DNA of 64,000 nt. Source: JAZGGS01 sp963714405 (GTDB lineage: Bacteria; Bacteroidota; Ignavibacteria; Ignavibacteriales; Ignavibacteriaceae). A program made the position numbers and the translations under genes. The notes under the pieces were generated by a model, which was not told where the DNA came from, searched no databases, and saw nothing but the letters and a program-made list of their open reading frames with translations. The stretch covers positions 1 through 64,000 of the forward strand of contig CAVQOH010000001.1 in NCBI GenBank assembly GCA_963714405.1, read 5' to 3'. Positions within the stretch are counted from its first letter, which is position 1. Each line of letters begins with the position of its first letter. Positions 1 through 9,056 of the stretch are shown one piece after another.

Positions 1-41
1 CAAAATCTGAGCAGAAACGCGTTCAGTCTATGGTTCAATAA
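1..41 (+). CDS. rpmI: Ribosomal protein L35, C-terminal end (partial)
   Basis: Only the last 13 codons are in the window, ending SKSEQKRVQSMVQ and a TAA at 39-41. L35 proteins typically end with a short basic tail of this kind, and rpmI normally lies directly upstream of rplT, as here (18 nt gap). The identification rests mainly on synteny and the tail; no domain can be seen. Confidence 0.7.
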   Translation, partial: KSEQKRVQSMVQ

Positions 42-59
42 TGAAAGAGGAATGTTAAA

Positions 60-407
60 ATGCCAAAAACTAGTAATAGAGTAGCTTCAAGAAATAGAAG
101 AAAAAAAATACTAAAGCAAACCAAAGGATATTGGGGTGCAAGAGGTAATGTATATACAATTGCCAAAGGTGCCCTGGAAAAAGGTTTGGTTCACTCCTAT
201 AATGACAGGAAACTTAAAAAAAGAACTTTCAGGCAGTTATGGATTGTCAGAATAAATGCTGCTGCAAGAATTAACGGTACAACATATTCCAGGTTTATGA
301 ATGCATTAAAAGAAAAAGGTGTTGTAATTAACCGTAAAATACTTGCAAGCATGGCAGTTGAAAATCCTGATGCCTTTGCTGAACTGGCTAAATTTGCAAC
401 CAAATAA
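60..407 (+). CDS. rplT: 50S ribosomal protein L20
   Basis: 115 aa, the usual L20 length. L20 binds 23S rRNA early in assembly of the large subunit. The protein is very basic and starts MPKTSNRVASRNRRKKILKQ, with the typical KGYWGARGNVYTIAKGA segment near residues 22-38 and the WIVRINAAAR segment near residue 61. A GAGGA ribosome-binding site precedes the ATG. It follows rpmI and is closed by a terminator at 412-456, so the rpmI-rplT unit ends here. Confidence 0.97.
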   Translation: MPKTSNRVASRNRRKKILKQTKGYWGARGNVYTIAKGALEKGLVHSYNDRKLKKRTFRQLWIVRINAAARINGTTYSRFMNALKEKGVVINRKILASMAVENPDAFAELAKFATK

Positions 408-411
408 ATTT

Positions 412-456
412 TACCCTCTTCAGATATTAATATTTTTTTTGAAGAGGGTATTTTTT
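412..456 (+). terminator. Rho-independent terminator after rplT
   Basis: TACCCTCTTC (412-421) pairs with GAAGAGGGTA (441-450), ten perfect base pairs, followed directly by six T. It separates the ribosomal protein unit from pheS. Confidence 0.85.
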
Positions 457-475
457 AAATTTTTGTGAGAGTTGG

Positions 476-1489
476 ATGCTTGTTGATCAAATAGAAAAAA
501 TAAAATCTGATTTTAAGGAGGATATTAAAGAAATTTCTTCGCCTGCTGAATTAGAACAAGTAAGAATCAAATACCTTGGCAGGAATGGATTAGTTTCAAA
601 TCTATTTGGTGAGTTAAAATCTGCATCAAGCGGAGAAAAACCTCTGCTTGGCAAAAAGCTGAATGAACTGCGAAATTATGTCAGCAGCGAATTTAATAAT
701 ATAAAACTATCTGTTGAGGGAAATAAAACTACATCATCCCCGGATATTGATTTAACATTGCCCGGGAAAGAAATTCATCTGGGCAGCAGGCACATATTAA
801 CCCAAACTTTAGATGAGATAAAATCCATATTTAAAGGAATGGGTTTTTCAGTTTACGAAGGACCTGAGCTTGAATCTGATTATAACAATTTTGAAGCATT
901 AAACTTCCCGCCGGATCATCCTGCAAGAGATATGCAGGATACATTTTTTATTAATAAAGATTTTCTTTTAAGAACTCATACTTCACCGGTGCAAATAAGG
1001 GTGATGGAAAATCAGCAGCCGCCTGTAAGAGCAATTATGCCCGGAAGAGTGTACAGAAATGAAGCGGTTAGTGCGCGCAGCTATTGTATGTTTCACCAGG
1101 TTGAGGGCTTGTATGTCGATACTGATGTAACTTTTGCCGAATTGAAGGGAACACTCGTTTCATTTGCACAACAGTTTTATTCTGAAGATCTTAAATACAG
1201 GTTCCGCCCAAGCTTCTTTCCATTTACAGAACCAAGTGCCGAAATGGATATCACCTGCTTTATCTGCAGGGGTAAAGGCTGCAAAATTTGCAAGGGAACC
1301 GGCTGGCTTGAAATTCTTGGCTGCGGAATGGTTGACCCGAATGTTTTTGATAATGTTAATTATGATTCTGAAAAATATACCGGCTACGCTTTTGGAATGG
1401 GAATAGAAAGAATTGCGATGTTAAAATACGGAATTGATGATATTCGAATATTTTTTGAAAACGATTACCGCTTTCTTAAGCAGTTTTAA
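476..1489 (+). CDS. pheS: Phenylalanyl-tRNA synthetase alpha subunit
   Basis: 337 aa. This is the catalytic class II subunit that charges tRNA-Phe, as an alpha2beta2 tetramer with PheT. It has an N-terminal coiled-coil arm (about 1-80) and a class II core with RVYRNEAVSARSYCMFHQVEG (motif 2 region) and YAFGMGIERIAMLKYGIDDIR (motif 3). A four-cysteine stretch (CFIC...CKIC then EILGCGMV) is probably a structural metal site common in this group. It lies 13 nt upstream of pheT and is co-transcribed with it. Confidence 0.97.
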   Translation: MLVDQIEKIKSDFKEDIKEISSPAELEQVRIKYLGRNGLVSNLFGELKSASSGEKPLLGKKLNELRNYVSSEFNNIKLSVEGNKTTSSPDIDLTLPGKEIHLGSRHILTQTLDEIKSIFKGMGFSVYEGPELESDYNNFEALNFPPDHPARDMQDTFFINKDFLLRTHTSPVQIRVMENQQPPVRAIMPGRVYRNEAVSARSYCMFHQVEGLYVDTDVTFAELKGTLVSFAQQFYSEDLKYRFRPSFFPFTEPSAEMDITCFICRGKGCKICKGTGWLEILGCGMVDPNVFDNVNYDSEKYTGYAFGMGIERIAMLKYGIDDIRIFFENDYRFLKQF

Positions 1490-1502
1490 TGGAGAACATT
1501 AA

Positions 1503-3908
1503 TTGAAAGTTTCACTAAACTGGTTAAAAAAATATGTTGATATTGAAGACATCTCAACTGAAGAGATCGTTTCAAAATTAACTATGGCTGGTTTGGAAGT
1601 TGAAGAATACTTTGATCAGAATGAAAAGTATAAAGGCTTTATTGTAGGTTATGTAAAATCTCAGGAAAAACATCCAAATGCAGATAAACTAACCATTTGC
1701 GCAGTTTCAGATGGGAATGAAGATCATAAAGTTATCTGTGGTGCATCAAATGTTGAAGCAGGACAAAAAGTAGTATTTGCACCAATCGGTACAACTATTC
1801 CAAAGGGGAATTTCAAAATTAAAAAAGCAAATCTAAGAGGTGCTGATTCCTTTGGAATGATATGCGCAGAAGATGAACTGGAACTCAGTGATGATCATTC
1901 AGGAATTATGGTACTGGATGAAAAGCTTGAAGAGGGAACACCGATAACAGAAGCTTTGGGTTTAAATGATGTTATTCTTGAAATTGCTGTAACACCAAAC
2001 AGACCGGATGCTTTATGCCATATTGGCGTTGCGCGGGATCTATCTGCATTGTTTAACTCTGATTTAAAAATACCAAAAGTTGAACTAAATGAAATTGAAA
2101 AAGAAATTAGTGACTTTGCTTCAATAGAAATTGAAGATGAGATTAACTGTCCCCGCTATTCAGCAAGAGTAGTTACAGATGTTGCAATTAAAGAATCACC
2201 TGAATGGTTAAAAAATAGAATTTTAAGTATAGGTCTACGCCCTATAAATAACGTTGTTGATGTTACTAATTTTGTCCTGCACGAAATTGGGCAGCCGCTG
2301 CATGCATTCGATCTTGATCAATTAAGTAAAAGTAAAATTGTAGTTAAAAGTACAAAAACAAAATCCAAATTTACTACGCTTGATTCAAAGGAGAGAGAAC
2401 TTCCTGATAATACATTAATGATTTGTGACGGAGAAAGGGAAGTTGCAATTGCTGGAGTGATGGGTGGAGAAAATTCAGAAGTAAATGAAAATACAAAAAA
2501 CATTTTAATAGAAAGCGCATACTTTAATCCTGCATCTATACGAAGAACTTCAAAAGCCCTTGTGCTTACAACTGATTCATCTTACAGGTTTGAAAGAGGT
2601 ACTGATCATACAAATACAATGTTTGCAGCTGCAAGAGCAGCAAAACTTATAGCAGAATTAGGTGATGGAAAAGTAGTTAAAGGATTTATTGATGTTTATC
2701 CTTCAAAAATTCAAGCGAAAGAATTAATATTAAGATTAGCACGGGTAAAAAAGCTTCTTGGTTACGAAGTAAGTAAAAATAATGTTACAAAAATTTTACA
2801 AAAACTTGGTATAAATATTTTAAAGGATCTGGGTGATTCCCTGCAGGTTGTTGTTCCGGGTTACAGACCTGATATTGAAAGGGAAGTGGATTTAATTGAG
2901 GAGATTGCCAGAATATCCGGTTATGATTCTATTCCGACAATTTCCCGGATAAATATCACACTTGATAAGAAAGTGGATGAATCAGAATTTACAGACAATT
3001 TACGTTCATCAGCAATTGCACTTGGTTTAAACGAAATTGTAAATAATCCTCTTGTACCGGAAAAGTTTGCTGCGATTACCGGCCGATCAATTAAAATTAC
3101 AAATCCTCAAAGTAATGATATGGCGTTTTTAAGAACATCGCTTATTCCAGGTACTTTGAATATCGTTTCAAACAATATAAAAAAAGGTGAAAAAGATTTA
3201 GCCTTTTTTGAAATTGGAAATATATTTAACCTGAATGATGGTACTGAAATAAAAAGCTTTGAAGATGTTCAAGAGGAATCAAACATCATTTTTATGTTAA
3301 CCGGAAGTAAAATTTCCAGAAAGTGGTATTCAAAAAATGAAAAATTTGATTTTTATTCTTTAAAAGGATTAGTTAATTCATTTTTACAAATGATTTTTCT
3401 TGACAATTCTTTAATTGATTCATATAATGCTATTCAAAATATTATTTACGAGTATAATTTTGCTAAATGCTCAAAAGATTCAGTTTTTGGTATAGGCGGA
3501 AAAGTAAACAGCAGTGTTCTTAAAAAATTTGATATTGATCAGGAAGTTTTTTGTTTTGAATTTAATCTTAACAAATTGGTTCAAATTTCCCGTTTCAATA
3601 AAAATTATTCTGTTCCTTTAAGATTTCCAAAGGTTAACAGAGATTTTGCTTTTATCTTTGATGGTAATATTACCTACAAAGAAGTAAAATCGTTTATAAA
3701 CAGTAATGCTTCACATCTCCTTAAATCTGTCTCTTTATTCGATTTATTTGAAAAAGGAGATTTAGGAGAGAATAAAAAAAGTATGGCATTCAATTTGGAA
3801 TATTACGATTTTAGCAGAACATTAACCGAAGAAGAAGTTGATGAGGATTTTAAGAATTTAATTACACTTGTGACTAAAAAATTTAATGCAACTTTAAGAG
3901 GAAATTAA
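1503..3908 (+). CDS. pheT: Phenylalanyl-tRNA synthetase beta subunit
   Basis: 801 aa, full length for the bacterial beta subunit. The order is: N-terminal region, tRNA-binding EMAP-like domain (about 40-150, KHPNADKLTICAV), B3/B4 editing domain (PRYSARVV around 215 onward), B5 domain, a catalytic-like core, and a C-terminal anticodon-binding FDX-ACB domain (FPKVNRDFAFIFD). The start is TTG at 1503. The next gene starts at the base after its stop. Confidence 0.96.
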   Translation: MKVSLNWLKKYVDIEDISTEEIVSKLTMAGLEVEEYFDQNEKYKGFIVGYVKSQEKHPNADKLTICAVSDGNEDHKVICGASNVEAGQKVVFAPIGTTIPKGNFKIKKANLRGADSFGMICAEDELELSDDHSGIMVLDEKLEEGTPITEALGLNDVILEIAVTPNRPDALCHIGVARDLSALFNSDLKIPKVELNEIEKEISDFASIEIEDEINCPRYSARVVTDVAIKESPEWLKNRILSIGLRPINNVVDVTNFVLHEIGQPLHAFDLDQLSKSKIVVKSTKTKSKFTTLDSKERELPDNTLMICDGEREVAIAGVMGGENSEVNENTKNILIESAYFNPASIRRTSKALVLTTDSSYRFERGTDHTNTMFAAARAAKLIAELGDGKVVKGFIDVYPSKIQAKELILRLARVKKLLGYEVSKNNVTKILQKLGINILKDLGDSLQVVVPGYRPDIEREVDLIEEIARISGYDSIPTISRINITLDKKVDESEFTDNLRSSAIALGLNEIVNNPLVPEKFAAITGRSIKITNPQSNDMAFLRTSLIPGTLNIVSNNIKKGEKDLAFFEIGNIFNLNDGTEIKSFEDVQEESNIIFMLTGSKISRKWYSKNEKFDFYSLKGLVNSFLQMIFLDNSLIDSYNAIQNIIYEYNFAKCSKDSVFGIGGKVNSSVLKKFDIDQEVFCFEFNLNKLVQISRFNKNYSVPLRFPKVNRDFAFIFDGNITYKEVKSFINSNASHLLKSVSLFDLFEKGDLGENKKSMAFNLEYYDFSRTLTEEEVDEDFKNLITLVTKKFNATLRGN

Positions 3909-4229
3909 TTGGCAGAGCATGCTAATAAATATGAAGCATTAGTAAATGATTTATCAGCTCTGGAAGCCAGGGTTTCTATATTAAAAAGTAAATACAATGA
4001 TACCCTGGAAAGAAATACAGAATTAGAAGTTACTTTTAATGAAGCAGAGCAGATTAAAAGTACACTTCATAAGCGCATTTCTGAATTGGAAGGTGAAATT
4101 GAAACCCTTAAACTTGAATCAGAAAATGCACAATTTAAAAATTTAACTTTAGAGGAGAGAGAATCGCTTAAAACTAAAATAAAGGATTTAGTTGCGCGAA
4201 TAGATTATCACCTTTCTGCAAATTCTTAA
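3909..4229 (+). CDS. Small coiled-coil protein (ZapB-like?) of the pheT-zapA operon
   Basis: 106 aa, almost entirely predicted coiled coil: heptad-like Leu/Ile spacing from about residue 8 to 100 (LVNDLSALEARVSILKSKYN, then ELEGEIETLKLESE). It has no signal peptide or membrane segment. It starts with TTG directly after the pheT stop, with AGAGGA inside the pheT end as ribosome-binding site. A coiled-coil protein just upstream of zapA invites a guess at a division role similar to ZapB, but that is inference from position and fold only. Confidence 0.75.
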   Translation: MAEHANKYEALVNDLSALEARVSILKSKYNDTLERNTELEVTFNEAEQIKSTLHKRISELEGEIETLKLESENAQFKNLTLEERESLKTKIKDLVARIDYHLSANS

Positions 4230-4295
4230 AATTACAGAGAAGGAAAGGTAAATTTAAGTTCTTAATTAATTTGATTGTAGGATGGTAAGACATCA

Positions 4296-4592
4296 ATGAC
4301 GGATAAGAAGAAGCTTAAAATAAAAATATTTGAAAAAGAATATTCTTTACTGGTTGAAAATGAAGAAATAGCAAAAGAACTTGCTATTTATGTTAATAAA
4401 GTAATGGAAGAAACGAAAGAAGAACTTCCCGATCAACCTGCTCAGACTATAGCTATAATTGCTTGTTTAAATATTGCTTACGATTTGTTTATAGAGAAAA
4501 ATAAAAATAGAGAATTTTTAATCCAGGCAACTGATAAAGTAAAGAAATTAAAGCTGCTTCTAGACGAACCTGAATTGTCTGACCCATCTTAA
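4296..4592 (+). CDS. zapA: Cell division protein ZapA
   Basis: 98 aa, typical ZapA length. ZapA binds FtsZ and bundles filaments at the division ring. The N-terminal beta part (KKLKIKIFEKEYSLLVENEE) leads into a helical region with the ZapA-like segment QTIAIIACLNIAYDLF (about 58-73) and a C-terminal coiled coil. The following structured RNA mimics the zapA-ssrS order known from proteobacteria. Confidence 0.9.
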   Translation: MTDKKKLKIKIFEKEYSLLVENEEIAKELAIYVNKVMEETKEELPDQPAQTIAIIACLNIAYDLFIEKNKNREFLIQATDKVKKLKLLLDEPELSDPS

Positions 4593-4594
4593 GT

Positions 4595-4800
4595 ATTACC
4601 GCGCTGCCGCTCCTATTAATTTGAAAAACTAACATCAAATAATAGGGAGTATGACTTCGACGTGTATTACAGGCCTCATCTTTAATCTTGTATTAAAGAA
4701 TTGCATACGCATCAGTGGAAGTAAAAAGCGTGCGAGCGTATTCCCACTGTGATTATATAGGGTTTTTCCTATTGATCATGGAGCGGTAGCTGTGGTATTA
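4595..4800 (+). ncRNA. ssrS: Structured RNA, probably 6S RNA
   Basis: The 5' arm 4597-4613 (TACCGCGCTGCCGCTCC) pairs with the 3' arm 4780-4797 (GGAGCGGTAGCTGTGGTA) to give a long closing stem around about 200 nt. Inside, CAGTGG near 4714 pairs with CCACTG near 4745 to form an inner hairpin, and CCTATTA/TAATAGG forms another. The size, the long closing stem, the central open region and the position immediately after zapA all fit 6S RNA, which binds RNA polymerase. The exact ends and the family assignment were not tested with a covariance model. Confidence 0.72.
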
Positions 4801-4827
4801 ATGCTTTTAAAATATAGTGGAGGTAAA

Positions 4828-6390
4828 ATGGATGAATTATTGTTAATACCTATGTTAGTTGTTGTGATTATTGTGTTTTTCTACCTTGGATGGCTTATTA
4901 ATTCTAAGATTGGTAAAAAAAGTGTTACAGTTGCTGAAGAAAATGCTAAACGAATAATATCAGACGCAGAAAAAGAATCTAAAAATCTTAAAAGAGAAAA
5001 GTTACTCGAAGTAAAAGATGAATGGTATAAGAAAAAAGTTGAATTTGATAACGAAGTGCTAAAAACCAGACAGAAACTGGATAACCTTGAAAAACAACTT
5101 ACACAGCGTGAAGAAAACAGTGAGAAAAAATTTGATCTTGTTCTTCAAAAGGAAAGGGAAAATAAAAAAGTTGAGCAAAGTCTTAGTGATCAAAGAGAAT
5201 ACCTGAAGAAAAAAATAGAGGAAATTGAGCACTTATCCGAGGAACAAAATATTAAACTTGAAAGAATTTCAGGTTTAACTCTGGAAGAAGCTAAAAAAAT
5301 GCTGATGGAAAATATGGTTAACCAGGCAAAAATTGATTCCGTCCAGATGATTAAAGAAATTACGGATAAAGCAAAATTAGATGCAAAACGAGAAGCCCAG
5401 AAGGTGATTGTCCAGTCTATTCAGCGAACTGCTGCAGATCATTCAATTGAATCAACTGTTTCGGTTGTTCAAATACAGAATGATGAAATGAAAGGCAGAA
5501 TTATTGGCAAGGAGGGCAGAAATATACGAGCTTTTGAATCTGCAACAGGAGTTGATGTTATTGTGGATGATACACCCGAAGCAGTGATACTTTCTTCATT
5601 CGATCAATTTAGAAGAGAAGTTGCACGTGTTTCTTTGGAACGATTGATTGCGGATGGTAGAATTCATCCGGCCAGAATTGAAGAAGTGGTTGAAAAAGTC
5701 ACCCAGGAACTTGAAGAAGAGATGATCAGAGAAGGTGAGAACGCTGTAATGGAACTGGGATTACATAACATGCACAAAGAATTAGTAAAACATATTGGCA
5801 GAATGAAATATAGATCTAGTTTTGGCCAGAATCTTCTTCAGCACAGCATAGAAGTTGCCTATCTTACTGGTATAATGGCTGCTGAACTTGGTTTACAGGC
5901 AAACCTTGCTAAGAGAGCAGGATTATTACATGATGTTGGTAAAACAGTTGATAAAAGTGTTGAAGGACCACATGCTCTTGTTGGATATGAATTAACTCAG
6001 AGATGCAAAGAAAATCCAATTGTTGCCAATGCCGTTGGCTCTCATCACGAAGATATAGAAATGGAACATCCAATTGCAGCACTTGTGCAGGCAGCAGATG
6101 CAATTAGTGGAGCACGACCAGGTGCAAGAAGAGAACCGCTGGAAAGTTATGTTAAGCGACTCGAAAACCTGGAAAATTTAGCCAAATCATTTGAAGGAGT
6201 TGCAAAAACCTATGCTATACAGGCTGGCAGGGAGGTAAGAGTTGTTGTGGAGCACGATAAAGTTGATGATCTTTTGGCGGATAAACTATCAAAAGAAATT
6301 TCACAAAAAATAGAATCCGAGATGGAATATCCGGGACAGATTAAAGTTATTGTTATAAGGGAAGTAAGAAAAATAAGTTATGCAAAATAA
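4828..6390 (+). CDS. rny: Ribonuclease Y
   Basis: 520 aa from ATG 4828, preceded by GGAGG at 4819-4823. A GTG start at 4792 would lie inside the closing stem of the upstream RNA and is not preferred. The order is an N-terminal membrane helix (about 4-22), a long coiled coil (about 30-190), a KH domain (GRIIGKEGRNIRAFE near 221) and an HD phosphohydrolase domain (LLHDVGKTVD near 367, SHHEDIE further on). RNase Y is a membrane-anchored endoribonuclease that starts mRNA decay. Confidence 0.96.
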   Translation: MDELLLIPMLVVVIIVFFYLGWLINSKIGKKSVTVAEENAKRIISDAEKESKNLKREKLLEVKDEWYKKKVEFDNEVLKTRQKLDNLEKQLTQREENSEKKFDLVLQKERENKKVEQSLSDQREYLKKKIEEIEHLSEEQNIKLERISGLTLEEAKKMLMENMVNQAKIDSVQMIKEITDKAKLDAKREAQKVIVQSIQRTAADHSIESTVSVVQIQNDEMKGRIIGKEGRNIRAFESATGVDVIVDDTPEAVILSSFDQFRREVARVSLERLIADGRIHPARIEEVVEKVTQELEEEMIREGENAVMELGLHNMHKELVKHIGRMKYRSSFGQNLLQHSIEVAYLTGIMAAELGLQANLAKRAGLLHDVGKTVDKSVEGPHALVGYELTQRCKENPIVANAVGSHHEDIEMEHPIAALVQAADAISGARPGARREPLESYVKRLENLENLAKSFEGVAKTYAIQAGREVRVVVEHDKVDDLLADKLSKEISQKIESEMEYPGQIKVIVIREVRKISYAK

Positions 6391-6420
6391 TTTTTGAACT
6401 TAGACTCGTTGAAGATTTAA

Positions 6421-7029
6421 ATGAGTAAAAATAGTCTTACCGTAGCAATTACCGGGGGAATTGGTTCTGGGAAAAGCACTTTCGCAGAATATTTAAAATT
6501 AAAAAACTACCCCGTACTATTTGCGGATGAAATATCCAGGGCGATATTAAATAATAATGAAGAACTAAAAAATAAAATCATTAAAAATTTTGGTTCTTCA
6601 GCTTATAAAGAAAACCAAATTAATGCTGATTTCCTTTCTCAAGAAATTTTTTCTGATCCAGCTAAACTTCAAAAAATAAACTCCATCATCCATCCGGCTG
6701 TTATTAATGAAATAATAAGTCAAACCAACGTGCTGAAAAAAAATAACAAACTTGTCTTTGTAGAAGCTGCATTAGTTTACGAGGCAAATGTTGAAAAACT
6801 ATTTGATTATGTGGTTTTAGTAACTGCAGATGAACAAATCAGAAAGAAAAGGGCATTAAATACAGAAAAGTTTTCTGCTGAAGAATTTGATAATCGAATG
6901 AAAAATCAAATAAAAGATGAAGAAAAGAGTAAACGTGCTGATTTTGTTTTTTACAATAATTCCTCAAAAAAAGATTTGAAACAAAAAGCAGATTTATTAC
7001 TGATGACACTAAATGCCTTATTAAAATAA
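6421..7029 (+). CDS. coaE: Dephospho-CoA kinase
   Basis: 202 aa. It phosphorylates dephospho-CoA in the last step of CoA synthesis. The Walker A loop TGGIGSGKST is at about residues 11-20, FADEISRAIL follows near 35, and VFVEAALVYEANVEKLFDYVVLV carries the substrate/lid region near 118-140. It starts 30 nt after rny and is probably in the same operon. Confidence 0.94.
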   Translation: MSKNSLTVAITGGIGSGKSTFAEYLKLKNYPVLFADEISRAILNNNEELKNKIIKNFGSSAYKENQINADFLSQEIFSDPAKLQKINSIIHPAVINEIISQTNVLKKNNKLVFVEAALVYEANVEKLFDYVVLVTADEQIRKKRALNTEKFSAEEFDNRMKNQIKDEEKSKRADFVFYNNSSKKDLKQKADLLLMTLNALLK

Positions 7030-7111
7030 TTGTTTTTATTAATGCTGTGTTTTAAAATAAAATCACAATTTTTACATGCTGTATTTTTAATAATTCTGTC
7101 TGGAGTATAAA

Positions 7112-8014
7112 TTGTCATTCTTCCATACTGCTCTTGTAAAAACTGTTCAGTTAATGCCTCAAAAAATTGCATGGATCTTTTCAAAAAATTACATTGCCGG
7201 AGAAACTCTTAATTCAGCAATCGAAGTAGTTAAAAATCTTAATTCGATGGGAATGCTTGCGACTATTGATTTACTGGGGGAATCTATTGAATCAAAAGAA
7301 GAAGCTATTCTGGCAAAGGAAAATGCTAAAGAAGTATTAGATGCTATTGTAGAGAATAATCTTAATTCAAATATTTCTATTAAACCCACACAATTCGGTT
7401 TAGCAATTGATGAAAGCTTTGCATATGAACAAATATTAGAATTGGTGATAAAGGCAAAGGAGCTAAATAATTTTGTACGAATAGATATGGAGAATTCTCC
7501 TTACACTGATTCAACGTTAAATGTTTATAAAAAAATTTATAAAGAATATAAAAATGTCGGCGTTGTTCTTCAATCGTATATGAAACGAACTTACAGTGAT
7601 GCTGTAACACTAAATACGCTGGGAACAAACTACAGGTTATGTAAAGGAATTTATATTGAGCATGAATCAATTGCTTATAAAGACAGGCAGACTATTCGAG
7701 ATAATTTTATGAAAACCCTTGAAGAGATGTTTAAAAATGGAAATTATGTTGGTATAGCCACTCATGATGAATATCTTATAAAAAAATCGTATGAGATGAT
7801 TGATAAAATGAACATACCAAAAGACAAATTTGAATTTCAAATGCTGCTGGGTGTAAGGGAAGATCTGAGAAATAGAATTAATAATGATGGATATAAGATT
7901 AGAATTTATGTTCCTTTTGGTAAAGATTGGTATGCTTATTCTGTAAGAAGATTGCAGGAAAATCCGCAGCTTGCAGGCCACATTTTCAGAGAATTTATTT
8001 CATTTAGAAAATGA
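7112..8014 (+). CDS. Proline dehydrogenase (PutA-N / FadM-like)
   Basis: 300 aa, the size of stand-alone PRODH enzymes. These FAD enzymes oxidise proline to pyrroline-5-carboxylate. PRODH barrel motifs are visible: VRIDMENSPYTDSTLNVYK, RLCKGIYIEHESIAYKDR, GIATHDEYL, FEFQMLLGVR and the C-terminal RLQENPQL. The start is TTG 7112 with a GGAG box at 7102-7105. The stop overlaps the tsaD start by 4 nt. No P5C dehydrogenase is adjacent. Confidence 0.88.
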   Translation: MSFFHTALVKTVQLMPQKIAWIFSKNYIAGETLNSAIEVVKNLNSMGMLATIDLLGESIESKEEAILAKENAKEVLDAIVENNLNSNISIKPTQFGLAIDESFAYEQILELVIKAKELNNFVRIDMENSPYTDSTLNVYKKIYKEYKNVGVVLQSYMKRTYSDAVTLNTLGTNYRLCKGIYIEHESIAYKDRQTIRDNFMKTLEEMFKNGNYVGIATHDEYLIKKSYEMIDKMNIPKDKFEFQMLLGVREDLRNRINNDGYKIRIYVPFGKDWYAYSVRRLQENPQLAGHIFREFISFRK

Positions 8015-9039
8015 ATATACTGGGAATTGAAAGTTCATGTGATGAAACTTCTGTTGCTATTATTTCAAATGGAAAATTATCAGCTAATTTAATTTCTTCT
8101 CAGGATTTTCATAAAAACTATGGAGGGGTAGTTCCTGAACTTTCAAGCAGAGCCCATCTTCAGATATTAAAACCTCTTTTAGAAGATGCACTTAAAAAAT
8201 CAAATTTAGAATTAAACCAGATTGATTTAATTGGAGCTACAGCAGGACCGGGATTAATTGGTGCATTGCTCGTTGGATTAACCTTTGCCAAAGGATTATC
8301 AATTTCATTAAAAAAACCATTTATACCTGTAAATCATATTGAAGGACATATATTTTCAGGATTTTTAATGGATGAAAAACCTGAGTTTCCTTTTCTTTCA
8401 CTTGTGGTCTCCGGCGGTCATACATTATTACTATATATAAAAAGTTTTAAAGAAATTTACCAGCTTGGTACAACTGTGGATGATGCAGCGGGTGAAGCTT
8501 TTGATAAAGTATCCAAGATGTTAGGACTTGGTTACCCGGGCGGTCCTCAAATTCAAACTGCTGCACAAACGGGTGATGAAAATAAAATTCAATTTCCAGT
8601 TGCGCAGCTTAAGGAGCAGTATAATTTTTCATTCAGTGGGTTAAAAACAGCTGTGCTTTATTATGTTCAAAAAAATTATAAAAACGAGAAAGAAATTTCA
8701 AAAACAGATTTAAACGATATTGCAGCATCATTCCAGAAAGCTGCTGTTGATGCATTGATACAAAACTGCGGAAAAGCTTTGAATAATTTTAATGTAAAAT
8801 CAATTTCACTTGTTGGTGGTGTTGCTGCAAATGAATATTTAAGAAAAAAACTTGGTAGTCTTGCAAAACAATATGATAAAAAATTCGTAGTACCTAAATT
8901 AGAATTTTGCGGAGATAATGCTGCAATGATTGCCTTTCGTGCCAGGACATTATTTGATGATGGTTTTCAAGGCTCATTATCTGCTAAACCGTATCCATCG
9001 TTAAGCAGTAACTATTTTCAATCAATAGATAGAATCTAA
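8011..9039 (+). CDS. tsaD: tRNA N6-adenosine threonylcarbamoyltransferase
   Basis: 342 aa, full length. TsaD transfers the threonylcarbamoyl group to A37 of ANN-decoding tRNAs, together with TsaB and TsaE. The N-terminal ASKHA signature MNILGIESSCDETSVAI is intact, the metal ligands H109 and H113 sit in VNHIEGHI, and GGVAANEYLR and CGDNAAMIA are near the C-terminus. The start overlaps the proline dehydrogenase stop (ATGA). Confidence 0.97.
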   Translation: MNILGIESSCDETSVAIISNGKLSANLISSQDFHKNYGGVVPELSSRAHLQILKPLLEDALKKSNLELNQIDLIGATAGPGLIGALLVGLTFAKGLSISLKKPFIPVNHIEGHIFSGFLMDEKPEFPFLSLVVSGGHTLLLYIKSFKEIYQLGTTVDDAAGEAFDKVSKMLGLGYPGGPQIQTAAQTGDENKIQFPVAQLKEQYNFSFSGLKTAVLYYVQKNYKNEKEISKTDLNDIAASFQKAAVDALIQNCGKALNNFNVKSISLVGGVAANEYLRKKLGSLAKQYDKKFVVPKLEFCGDNAAMIAFRARTLFDDGFQGSLSAKPYPSLSSNYFQSIDRI

Positions 9040-9056
9040 ATTATAAATTTCCCTAT

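Noticed and set aside
4792..4827. GTG start of rny at 4792
   Set aside because: It lies inside the 3' arm of the structured RNA, has no ribosome-binding site and adds residues before the membrane helix; ATG 4828 has GGAGG.
7380..7981. Two minus-strand ORFs of 96 and 104 codons
   Set aside because: They lie antisense within the proline dehydrogenase gene and show no family pattern.
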